DNA of 64,000 nt from Bacteroidota bacterium (GTDB lineage: Bacteria; Bacteroidota; Bacteroidia; Flavobacteriales; Weeksellaceae). Numbering within the stretch: position 1 is the stretch's first letter; the number at the start of each line of letters is the position of its first letter. Positions 16,752 through 24,900 of the stretch are shown one piece after another. Where the stretch lies: positions 1-64,000 of the forward strand of contig JAFDZI010000017.1 in the NCBI GenBank assembly GCA_018266955.1, given 5' to 3'. The notes under the pieces were generated by a model. That model worked only from the letters and a program-made list of their open reading frames with translations. It made no database searches and had not been told where the DNA came from. Both the position numbers and the translations under genes were made by a program.

Positions 16752-16759
16752 TAATTTTG
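16752..16759 (+). promoter_or_regulatory. Putative -7 box for clpX
   Basis: TAATTTTG, a full match to TAnnTTTG, 56 bases before the clpX ATG and behind the terminator at 16696. No clear -33 TTG. Confidence 0.5.
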
Positions 16760-16815
16760 TACACAGAAAAAATTGTAGCATAATACAATAAATAATCATT
16801 TTATTAATATAGAAT

Positions 16816-18003
16816 ATGAATTCAAATCAATGTTCATTTTGTGGACGCAAAAGAAGTGAAGTACAAATGTTGGTGTCCGGTCAGAATGGATTTATTTGTG
16901 AAAACTGTATAGAACAAGCGCATTCTATTGTAAAGGAAAATTCCTCTCAGTCGGGGTTTTCTCCTGCAAAAAAAATGACAGACTTGAAAAAACCAAAAGA
17001 GATAAAAGAGTTTTTGGATCAATATGTAATCGGTCAGGATCAAGCAAAAAAACAATTGGCCATTGCCGTGTACAATCATTATAAAAGATTATTACACGCT
17101 GAAAATGAGAACCGAGAAGTTGAGATAGAGAAATCCAACATCATTATGATAGGTGAGACAGGAACGGGGAAAACTCTTTTAGCCAAATCCATAGCCAAAG
17201 AACTGAATGTGCCTTTTTGTATTGTGGATGCTACGATTCTTACCGAAGCCGGATATGTGGGAGAGGATGTGGAAAGTATTTTGTCGCGCTTGTTGATGGT
17301 GGCTGATTATGATGTAGAAAAAGCAGAAAAAGGAATAGTATTTATTGATGAAATAGATAAAATAGCCAGGAAATCCGATAATCCAAGTATTACCAGAGAT
17401 GTGTCTGGAGAGGGAGTACAACAAGGTTTGCTTAAATTATTGGAAGGAAGTATCGTAAATGTTCCACCACAAGGAGGTAGAAAACATCCCGATCAGAAAT
17501 ACATCCAAGTCAATACACAAAATATACTTTTTATTGCCGGTGGTGCGTTTGATGGGATTAAAGAAATCATAGAAAGAAGACTGAATAAACAAGCGATAGG
17601 CTTCAGTACTGAAAAGTTAAATAAAGTAGAAGAAGAAGAGTATATACTAAGTCAGATAAATGCAATTGATCTTCGTTCATTTGGATTAATACCAGAATTA
17701 TTGGGTCGATTTCCTATAATAACCTATTTGGATAAGTTAACAAAAGATACCATGATCCGAATAATGAAAGAACCTAAGAATTCTATTGTAAATCAATTTG
17801 TAGAACTATTTAAAATGGATGATGTACAATTAAATTTCTCAGATAAAGCGATTGAGAGAATTGTTGAAGAAACCATGGAAAAAGGTCTTGGAGCAAGGGG
17901 TTTAAGAGGAACAACCGAAAAAGTTTTGGAGGATTATATGTTTGAAGTAGGTGAGTGTAAGGTGGTTAATCTTGAAAATATTTTGTCTGAAAATCTTAAA
18001 TAA
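16816..18003 (+). CDS. clpX: ATP-dependent Clp protease ATP-binding subunit ClpX
   Basis: AAA+ unfoldase feeding ClpP. Seen: N-terminal C4 zinc domain with CSFC near 6-9 and CENC near 28-31; Walker A GETGTGKT near 113-120; pore-1 loop region GYVGEDVES near 144-152; Walker [11 protein letters not shown]; the RKHP-type pore loop GGRKHPD; sensor-2 GLGARGLRG near the end. 395 residues is slightly shorter than the E. coli protein (424), as usual in Bacteroidota. ClpP is not adjacent. It appears to be transcribed alone. Confidence 0.97.
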   Translation: MNSNQCSFCGRKRSEVQMLVSGQNGFICENCIEQAHSIVKENSSQSGFSPAKKMTDLKKPKEIKEFLDQYVIGQDQAKKQLAIAVYNHYKRLLHAENENREVEIEKSNIIMIGETGTGKTLLAKSIAKELNVPFCIVDATILTEAGYVGEDVESILSRLLMVADYDVEKAEKGIVFIDEIDKIARKSDNPSITRDVSGEGVQQGLLKLLEGSIVNVPPQGGRKHPDQKYIQVNTQNILFIAGGAFDGIKEIIERRLNKQAIGFSTEKLNKVEEEEYILSQINAIDLRSFGLIPELLGRFPIITYLDKLTKDTMIRIMKEPKNSIVNQFVELFKMDDVQLNFSDKAIERIVEETMEKGLGARGLRGTTEKVLEDYMFEVGECKVVNLENILSENLK

Positions 18004-18004
18004 T

Positions 18005-18034
18005 TTGCTGTTTGATTAAAATTGTTTAATTTTG
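18005..18034 (+). promoter_or_regulatory. Bacteroidota-type promoter for the T9SS cargo gene
   Basis: TTG at 18005-18007, 19-base spacer, then TAATTTTG at 18027-18034. Exact spacing and box match the flavobacterial sigma-A consensus. Leader about 37 bases. Confidence 0.6.
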
Positions 18035-18077
18035 TATATCCAATATCGTGTAGTTAATAACACAAATACATACTGAA

Positions 18078-20060
18078 ATGAAAAGAAATTTATTTGCTAT
18101 TGGTCTTTTGGCTTTAAGTTTGCCAGCTGTAGCACAGATGACAGGGTCGCCAAGTGTACTGACCCACATGAATGATAATTCGAAGGTTTTTGTTGGGAAA
18201 GGGGCAATTTTATATAATGGAGGTGGCTTTCAGTTGAAGAATAATGCTGATTTTGAAAACCACGGAAATGTAATGCTCGTTGCTTCCGATGTGAATAATG
18301 ATGTTTTTAGAACATTGAATGGTACATCAGATCAAGTTGAAGCAAGTACCAATGTTAATTTTGTTAATAAACTTAATGAAGAAGCCAATTATGCTTCTGC
18401 AAACACTACTAATGATGGTGATAACTACACCTATGGTCAGTTGTTTATTAAAGGCTTCAAACAAGACAACATTGCTGGATATGTATATCAAGAACATAGA
18501 AATGTTGGGCACGGAGCTTACCAACAAATGGCATTGCCTTTTTATAAGAAAACATTAAACACTTTATCCACAGAATTGGGCAAAACATTTACTGATGTTA
18601 GATGGTCCATGAATGAGATATTGAAATATAATAATGCCAATGTGGTTTTTGATGCTTTTCCAATTGCTTCACAATTAACAGATCCTACAGGTTATTATAT
18701 TATGGGAAACAGTACATCCCATCCTTTAAATGTAAGCACAGTTAAAAGAACGATTAAAGGAAGACCATTTGCCGATGGATTTTCTGCGATTACTTTACAA
18801 AATGCCGGAAATTCTGTATTATTTGGTACAGGAGGGAATGGTGTGAATGCCTACAATGAAAAGTACAATACTTATGTACAAGATGCTTTCGAATTACAAG
18901 CAGCAATGGGAGGTGCAGCATGGCAAGGTAATTTCGGTAAAAATATTTATCAATTTGGAAATCCATTCTTAACCAATATCGATTTAAGAGGTTTATTCTA
19001 CACAGGAGATATCAATAATATTGGTAACATCTATGGTATTAGAGTGGAACAAGCTGCTGGTACTGTTAATTTCCAACAGAATGTTGGAGGTGGTGCAGGT
19101 TCTTTTAGATTTGTGACTTTCGATACTGCCACTAGCACAGTAGTAGGCGATGTGGATTGGTTAATTGTGAGACCTATGTCTGTGTTTTCAATTAAATTGA
19201 AAAATAATAATTTAGGTAGTACAATTAATTTTGATAATTTAAGACGCTTCAAATATTCTCCAAGAACTTCCAACACTTATGATGTAACTGCAAAAGCTGC
19301 AAATTCTACCAATACGGTTAAACAATTAGGCGTAATCGCTTTGGATAATTCAGGAACTGAAATAGGAAGAACCTATTATGTTGTTGCACCTAATGCAATA
19401 GATGGTCACTCTTCTAATGCAACTATGCAAGTCGCAGCTTCTTCCACCAATGTAATTGGTACATTTGAAGAAGATCCAATTATTGGTGGTTATGATAATA
19501 ATTATATTAGTAGTTATTGGTTGTATATTAACGAAGCCAACGAAGTTACATTTAAAGGAAAAGCCATACCAGGAGCTGTATATGACAATAGAGTTAAGTC
19601 ATTAAAATTTGAAATTAGAGAAAGTGCGGTTTTGGTTCCTAATGGAACACATCAATTGTCTGCAGGGATAGGATTTTATTATAAATTAGATAACGGATCT
19701 GTACAAACTATTTCTCAAAATCAGACAGTACCTATCAATGTTTTGACAGGAGGTTCAGATTTGAATTTATATTATGGACAGCCAAATGGTGCATTAGGAA
19801 CAGAAGTAGCTTCTGTGAAAGCGTCTAGAACAATGGTTATTTTCAATCCAGAAATTGATAACTATATTGTTCGATTTGATCCTAATTGGAAAACTGCTTC
19901 AATCAAAGTTTATGACATGAGTGGTAAGTTGGTTTTATCAAAAGAGAATGTAAAAACCACAAATGATTTTGTAATAGATTTAGCTAAAGGTAACAAAGCT
20001 TTTGTAGTTTCTGTTATTTCTAATACTGGTGAAAAAGTAAACTCTAAAATAATAAGATAA
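18078..20060 (+). CDS. Secreted protein with type IX secretion C-terminal sorting domain
   Basis: 660 residues. Sec signal peptide MKRNLFAIGLLALSLPAVAQ (cleaved after AQ), then a large beta-rich Asn/Gly/Thr-rich body without an enzyme motif I recognise, and a C-terminal domain of about 75 residues with NYIVRFDPNWKTASIKVYDM, SGKLV and a final KVNSKIIR. That tail is the type A T9SS sorting pattern (strand, IKVYDxxGKLV, then a short basic end). It should cross the outer membrane by T9SS and be surface-attached or released. A small Pro/Gly-linker membrane protein follows 8 bases after the stop. Confidence 0.85.
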   Translation: MKRNLFAIGLLALSLPAVAQMTGSPSVLTHMNDNSKVFVGKGAILYNGGGFQLKNNADFENHGNVMLVASDVNNDVFRTLNGTSDQVEASTNVNFVNKLNEEANYASANTTNDGDNYTYGQLFIKGFKQDNIAGYVYQEHRNVGHGAYQQMALPFYKKTLNTLSTELGKTFTDVRWSMNEILKYNNANVVFDAFPIASQLTDPTGYYIMGNSTSHPLNVSTVKRTIKGRPFADGFSAITLQNAGNSVLFGTGGNGVNAYNEKYNTYVQDAFELQAAMGGAAWQGNFGKNIYQFGNPFLTNIDLRGLFYTGDINNIGNIYGIRVEQAAGTVNFQQNVGGGAGSFRFVTFDTATSTVVGDVDWLIVRPMSVFSIKLKNNNLGSTINFDNLRRFKYSPRTSNTYDVTAKAANSTNTVKQLGVIALDNSGTEIGRTYYVVAPNAIDGHSSNATMQVAASSTNVIGTFEEDPIIGGYDNNYISSYWLYINEANEVTFKGKAIPGAVYDNRVKSLKFEIRESAVLVPNGTHQLSAGIGFYYKLDNGSVQTISQNQTVPINVLTGGSDLNLYYGQPNGALGTEVASVKASRTMVIFNPEIDNYIVRFDPNWKTASIKVYDMSGKLVLSKENVKTTNDFVIDLAKGNKAFVVSVISNTGEKVNSKIIR

Positions 20061-20068
20061 AAACATAT

Positions 20069-20290
20069 ATGATGAAAAATATATCAAATAAACTAATTCT
20101 TAGTTTACTAGCAGTAGTATTTTGTGTTGATTTTTATAAAGCACCACCACCACCACCTGGCGGAGGTGGAGGGCCTACGACACCTGGAGCACCAAGTTCA
20201 CCAATTGATATGTATCTGTTGGTTCTTGGGATAATAGCACTAACATTGGTCTTTTTATATTCCAAAAAAGTTAAGACTAATAAAATTTAA
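20069..20290 (+). CDS. Small membrane protein with Pro/Gly linker and PID-type C-terminal segment
   Basis: 73 residues: an N-terminal hydrophobic signal (LILSLLAVVFCVDF), a short linker (PPPPPGGGGGPTTPGAP), the tripeptide PID in SSPIDMYLLVLG, one transmembrane helix (LLVLGIIALTLVFLYS) and a basic tail (KKVKTNK). This layout resembles the PID-CTERM sorting segments annotated in flavobacteria, which are presumed substrates of a dedicated processing enzyme; the family name is from memory. Translated right behind the T9SS cargo (8-base gap). The coding region is short but the layout is highly specific. Confidence 0.75.
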   Translation: MMKNISNKLILSLLAVVFCVDFYKAPPPPPGGGGGPTTPGAPSSPIDMYLLVLGIIALTLVFLYSKKVKTNKI

Positions 20291-20309
20291 TTTTTATTTT
20301 AACAACATA

Positions 20310-20338
20310 AAACCCATAGTATTCCTGTGGGTTTTTTT
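20310..20338 (+). terminator. Rho-independent terminator after the PID-type gene
   Basis: AACCCATAG (20311-20319) pairs with CTGTGGGTT (20324-20332) with one G-T pair, then a T-run to 20338. Confidence 0.85.
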
Positions 20339-20507
20339 ATATTTACATTTTAATAAATTTCATTTATTAAATTATTATCAAGAAATCGCCATTAACAAGT
20401 TTTTTGCAATCAAATAATAATCATCGACTTAATTAAAAAAAAGGAAATGAACAACGATGAAGATAGGCGATTTTATATAACCATTAAAATACAATAAATA
20501 GCTAAAT

Positions 20508-21803
20508 ATGAAAAAATTTTCCAGTATTTTTCTCTTAATGTCTCATGTTACCATTTTAGCTCAGTTTAATGTTCAAGTAAAATCATTGGATAGCTTTGCT
20601 GCTAAAGATGCAATATTGTATTCATTAACAGGCTCAAAAGATGTTGTGGTAGGTAAAGCTACCCCCAATAATAATCAGTGGAATTTTAAAGTTCCAATGG
20701 CATATTATGGGATGATGAAAGTGTATTTTCCTGATACGAATGCAACCATTAATTTAATTTCAGAAAACAAGAATATCTCACTAAATTTTAACTCTATAGA
20801 TAATAAAATTTCTTTAATACAATATTTGGATGATTCTAATAAACTAATGGATGAGTTGCAAGAAATTCAACAGAAGAAAGAAATAATACTTCCTGCTCTT
20901 TATCAAATAAAAGAATATTATTCCCCAAAAAAGGATTTCTATCTAGCAATTCAAAAAGAAATTAATCGGTTAGACACAAAATTACATTATAATATAGATC
21001 AATTTCCGTTTGTGAATTATTATCAAACAAATTATCAAAAATATTTTGTAAAAGACGCAACTCAGAAACCTATTTCACAATCTGATATTTTACAATTTAT
21101 ATTGAATTCTAATGAGTATTTAGAAACATCATCATTGTTAAGACCATTGTTGGTTTCTTATTTAAATTCTGGGAATAAATCAAATTCAGAGAAAGAAGTA
21201 CAACAGTTACTTGATAAATTAAATGTAGAAACCCCCAGAGGACAAATTGTTTTGTCTGAATTAATCGATATTTTTGAAGCTTACGGTATGTCTTCGCTTA
21301 AAGATAAATTCTTAACAGAAGCAAAAAATTTGAAGTGTACCATTAATGACCGTTTGGCATCAACAATTACTAAAAATAAAAATACAGAGATTGGTTCTGT
21401 TTTCCCTGACTATGTTTTTCAAAATACAGTGAATTCAAATGTAAATTCTATTCATCAAGTGAAAGCAAAAAATAAAATAGTTGTTTTTTGGTCTTCAACT
21501 TGTTCTCATTGTGAGACCGAATTACCTAAATTATTGAAAATATATTCAGAATTGAAAAAATTAGGTGTGGAAATTATTGGGCTATCATTGGATCAAGATT
21601 CTAAGGTGTATCATTCAAAGGCAGAGGCGTATCCTTGGGTAAATTCCTCAGAATTAAAAGGTTGGAATAGCTCTTTTGTAGATGTTTATAATGTGCATGC
21701 GACACCGACTTATTTTATTTTAGATGAAAAAAATAAGATAGTTAATAAGCCGGATCATGTGCAAGATGTTTTGAGCTTTTTTAATATAAAAAATGTTTTG
21801 TAG
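20508..21803 (+). CDS. Exported TlpA-like thioredoxin-fold protein
   Basis: 431 residues; signal peptide MKKFSSIFLLMSHVTILAQ, so periplasmic. The first ~270 residues are the helical and beta N-terminal domain seen in Bacteroidota TlpA/DUF4369-type proteins. The C-terminal domain (from about 300) is a thioredoxin fold with active site CSHC in FWSSTCSHCETELP (near 331-334) and the cis-Pro loop ATPTYFIL. Probably a periplasmic disulfide reductase for cytochrome or cofactor maturation; the partner is unknown. Single gene behind the terminator at 20310; the tRNA gene follows. Confidence 0.85.
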   Translation: MKKFSSIFLLMSHVTILAQFNVQVKSLDSFAAKDAILYSLTGSKDVVVGKATPNNNQWNFKVPMAYYGMMKVYFPDTNATINLISENKNISLNFNSIDNKISLIQYLDDSNKLMDELQEIQQKKEIILPALYQIKEYYSPKKDFYLAIQKEINRLDTKLHYNIDQFPFVNYYQTNYQKYFVKDATQKPISQSDILQFILNSNEYLETSSLLRPLLVSYLNSGNKSNSEKEVQQLLDKLNVETPRGQIVLSELIDIFEAYGMSSLKDKFLTEAKNLKCTINDRLASTITKNKNTEIGSVFPDYVFQNTVNSNVNSIHQVKAKNKIVVFWSSTCSHCETELPKLLKIYSELKKLGVEIIGLSLDQDSKVYHSKAEAYPWVNSSELKGWNSSFVDVYNVHATPTYFILDEKNKIVNKPDHVQDVLSFFNIKNVL

Positions 21804-21827
21804 TATTAAAAAAACTTTCTATATTTG
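21798..21827 (+). promoter_or_regulatory. Promoter of tRNA-Met
   Basis: TTG at 21798-21800, 19-base spacer, TATATTTG at 21820-21827. Transcription would start near 21834, nine bases before the tRNA. Confidence 0.75.
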
Positions 21828-21842
21828 CACCACCAAAAACAA

Positions 21843-21916
21843 GGCGAGGTAGCTCAGATGGTTAGAGCGCAGGATTCATAACCCTGAGGTCACGGGTTCA
21901 ATTCCCGTCTTCGCTA
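21843..21916 (+). tRNA. tRNA-Met (CAU anticodon)
   Basis: A 74-base cloverleaf: acceptor GGCGAGG pairs with CTTCGCT (G-U at the first and sixth pairs), D stem GCTC/GAGC, anticodon loop TTCATAA with CAT, T arm ACGGGTTCAATTCCCGT, discriminator A at 21916. CCA is not encoded. The last anticodon-stem pair is A-C. No initiator-type features were checked beyond pairing, so elongator versus initiator is left open, although a paired 1-72 position favours elongator. The element in region 3 begins exactly at its 3' end. Confidence 0.95.
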
Positions 21917-21923
21917 CAAACAA

Positions 21924-21988
21924 CGCTATAAATCAATGATTTATTAATAGCGGGGACTAAAACAGGGACTTGATGTCCCTGTTTTTTT
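21924..21988 (+). terminator. Two tandem hairpins behind tRNA-Met
   Basis: First stem CGCTATAAATCA (21924-21935) with TGATTTA...ATAGCG (to 21952), 3-base bulge. Second, perfect 9-base stem AACAGGGAC/GTCCCTGTT (21961-21983) followed by TTTTT. The second is a good terminator for the tRNA. The first may belong to the attachment region of the inserted element. Confidence 0.7.
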
Positions 21989-21989
21989 A

Positions 21990-24900
21990 TTATCTCTTTC
22001 TTCCATAATGTTCCGGTTCTATTTTTTGAACATTCTCATTTTCCAAATTTTTATAAATTACTCCGATATTATTCGCTTTAAATAATTGTGAATTCTCCAC
22101 ACTTCTTTCCTCTAAATAATCCCTACTTTCATTATTCTTCAACCGCTCCTCCTTCTCCTCCCGATATTTAGCAACCAAACCCTCTCGAACATTAGGCAAC
22201 TCCTCCAACTTTTTATCCAATTCTTCAATTTTATTTTCGGTTGCTACTTTTTTACTTTCAATTTCAGAAACATTAACCCCTTTTTGCAATAAATGCTCCA
22301 TTTCCTCTTGTACTTTTTCTTTAGCTAAATGAATTGATTTCTGATAAAAAGGAAGTTGATTTTTCCAATATTCAGCATTATCTCCTTCCTCTTTAGAATA
22401 ACTAAGAATTCTATTATAATTATTCTGAGCTTTGTTGACTTCTTCCTGTACTTTTAAAAAATCCTGATGTTTCCTCAAAACAAAAGCAATATCAGAAAGG
22501 TGCTTATTTTTCACACTTTCAATTCTTTTCTTCATCAGTTCAATTTCAATATTCGCTCTAGTTTCAGGATTGGTGATAATGGCGGTTTTCAATTCCTGAG
22601 TACTGATATCTGAAACATCCAAAACATCAGCACCTTTTTTCATTGCTTCTAAATATCTAGCCTGTTTAGATTGCAGTTTTTGAAGCATAAAAACATCAAT
22701 ACTATCGTTAGTCAGCATAAAATTAACCCGAACATTTTCGTTCTTATTTCCTTGTCTCCAAGCTCGTCCTTCCACTTGTCGTAATGATGTAAAATTATAA
22801 GGCAATGAAAGCATATAAATATCAGTTGTGTTTTCTTGAAGATTCATCCCTTCCTGAATGGCTTCACTTCCAATCACTACTTTTATTTTTCCGATATTAA
22901 AATCATTTTGAATAACAATTCTTTGATTCTTATTTGTTGCTCCTGTAATAATTCCGATTTCTTCTGGTTTATAACCAATTTCTTGAATAAGATATTCTTT
23001 AAGTTTTGGAAACTCTGCCACCGCCAATTCAGAATAAATAATTTGTCCAGATTCAGGAATATCTTTTTTATTCTGCTGGATTAAATCCATCGTTTGCTTC
23101 AGTTTCGGAGAGTTTTCAATAAACTCTTTAACCGAAGGAAATTTACCATCATAGTAAGGCGATAAATATGGAGAAATACCAATCAAACGCGCGTTAAGAA
23201 TATGCGTGAGAATTGCTCCTTTTTGATTTTCATTAAAACTTTCATTGAGTAGTTCGTATTGCTCTTTGGTTAAATCATTCTGCTCAATTTTATATTCTTT
23301 ATTGATTTTATTAGGTCGTTTCAATTCGGGATTGTCTTCTTCACCTTTAATGTCAATAAATTCAGATAGAAGCTGTTGAAACAAAGAATTATTCTTGAAT
23401 CTTCTGACATTGGCTTTAAATTTCACATCACCTTTTGCATCAATTTCCATATCATTATCCGCCTCCATAAAGGTTTCAAAGAAAGTATTCACATTGAAAT
23501 ATCCTGATTCTTCCAAACGTTTATTGGCTATTAAAGAAAGTATGGAATAATATTCTAAAGGTTTATTGGTAAAAGGAGTTGCAGAAAGGAGCGTAACATT
23601 TCTGCCATCGTTTTTATCTTGAATGTATTGCGCAGCCATCCAAGTATTGATTCCGAGTTTGGAAGTTTGTTGGTTCTGACTTCTAAAATCTGAAGCAAAC
23701 CTGCGGTCTTCAATTTTCACTTTTCCTACAATATGATTGGCGTTGTGAACTTCATCATAAGTGAGATGATCAAAACCGAAATCTTCCCAATCATAGATTT
23801 TTCCACGCTTCATCTTTCCTTCTGTTTCTTTCACTTTTTCAAGTTCTTTTTGGAAATCTCTTTCGCTTATTGTGTTTAGACTTTTTAACTCGTTTTCAGA
23901 AATGTAGGAAAATTTGGAAGCCAGATTTTGAGTTATGCTTTCAGAAAAACCAATATTATTAAACCCTTCATAAGTCACGATGGTAATTTCACCGTCCTTG
24001 TTATCGAACTTTGACAAATCATAATCCTTTCCGAGATTTCCTAAAACATTCACTTTTGCATTCGGAATGGTTTCAAAAATGGTTTCCACCCATTGTTTCA
24101 AAATACTATCATTGGGCACAACAATGATTGGTCTTTTAGCATTTCCTCTTTCCATCGCTTCGTGCATTGAAAGAATACCTGACAATGTTTTTCCAAAACC
24201 AACTTCGTGTGCCAAAAGTCCAACTCCTTTCGTAGTTTGTCTTCCGATTCCAGCTTTTTGAACTTCGGTTAGTTTTAATTCTTTTCCTTTGAAATTTTGA
24301 TGAATTTTTGAAAATAGTGGAAATTTAGAATAATTAGGAACGTGAATGTTATTGTAATTCCTGTTAAATTCTTTCACGAAACGATTTCTTATATCATCGG
24401 ATAATTCTTCCCGAACAAACTTGTAAAATAAATCATTTGCAGCTGCTTTTCGCCTTTCTCTTACTAACGCATTTCTTTCTTTGTCGCTTCCTGTCACCGT
24501 TTCGTTATCTACAAAACTTCGTACTTCCCAAGCTGAAGAGCCCGCAAAAGCCTCACTAGACAAAGTTCCTACAAAATCTTTGAACTTTTCTGCAAGATTG
24601 TAATTTTCAGTTACGGATTCTGTTTGTCTTGTATTTGGATTCCAACGGTCTTTCTCTATTGTTCCCAAACCAAATTGGTGTACAAATTCGTGATTTGGAC
24701 TAATAAAGATTTCGTCTAAAGATTTTGGTTTGGGTAGAACGCTTTCTAATAACGTTTTCTGCTTTTCATATTGGCTTATCGTTCCACCAACTGAAAATTT
24801 ATCTTTGAAATCTAGCTCTAACTGTTCTAATTTTTTATAAATATTTCCTTCGGCATAATAAAAATCGTGTATCCATTTTCCATCAATATAGTTTGCGAAT

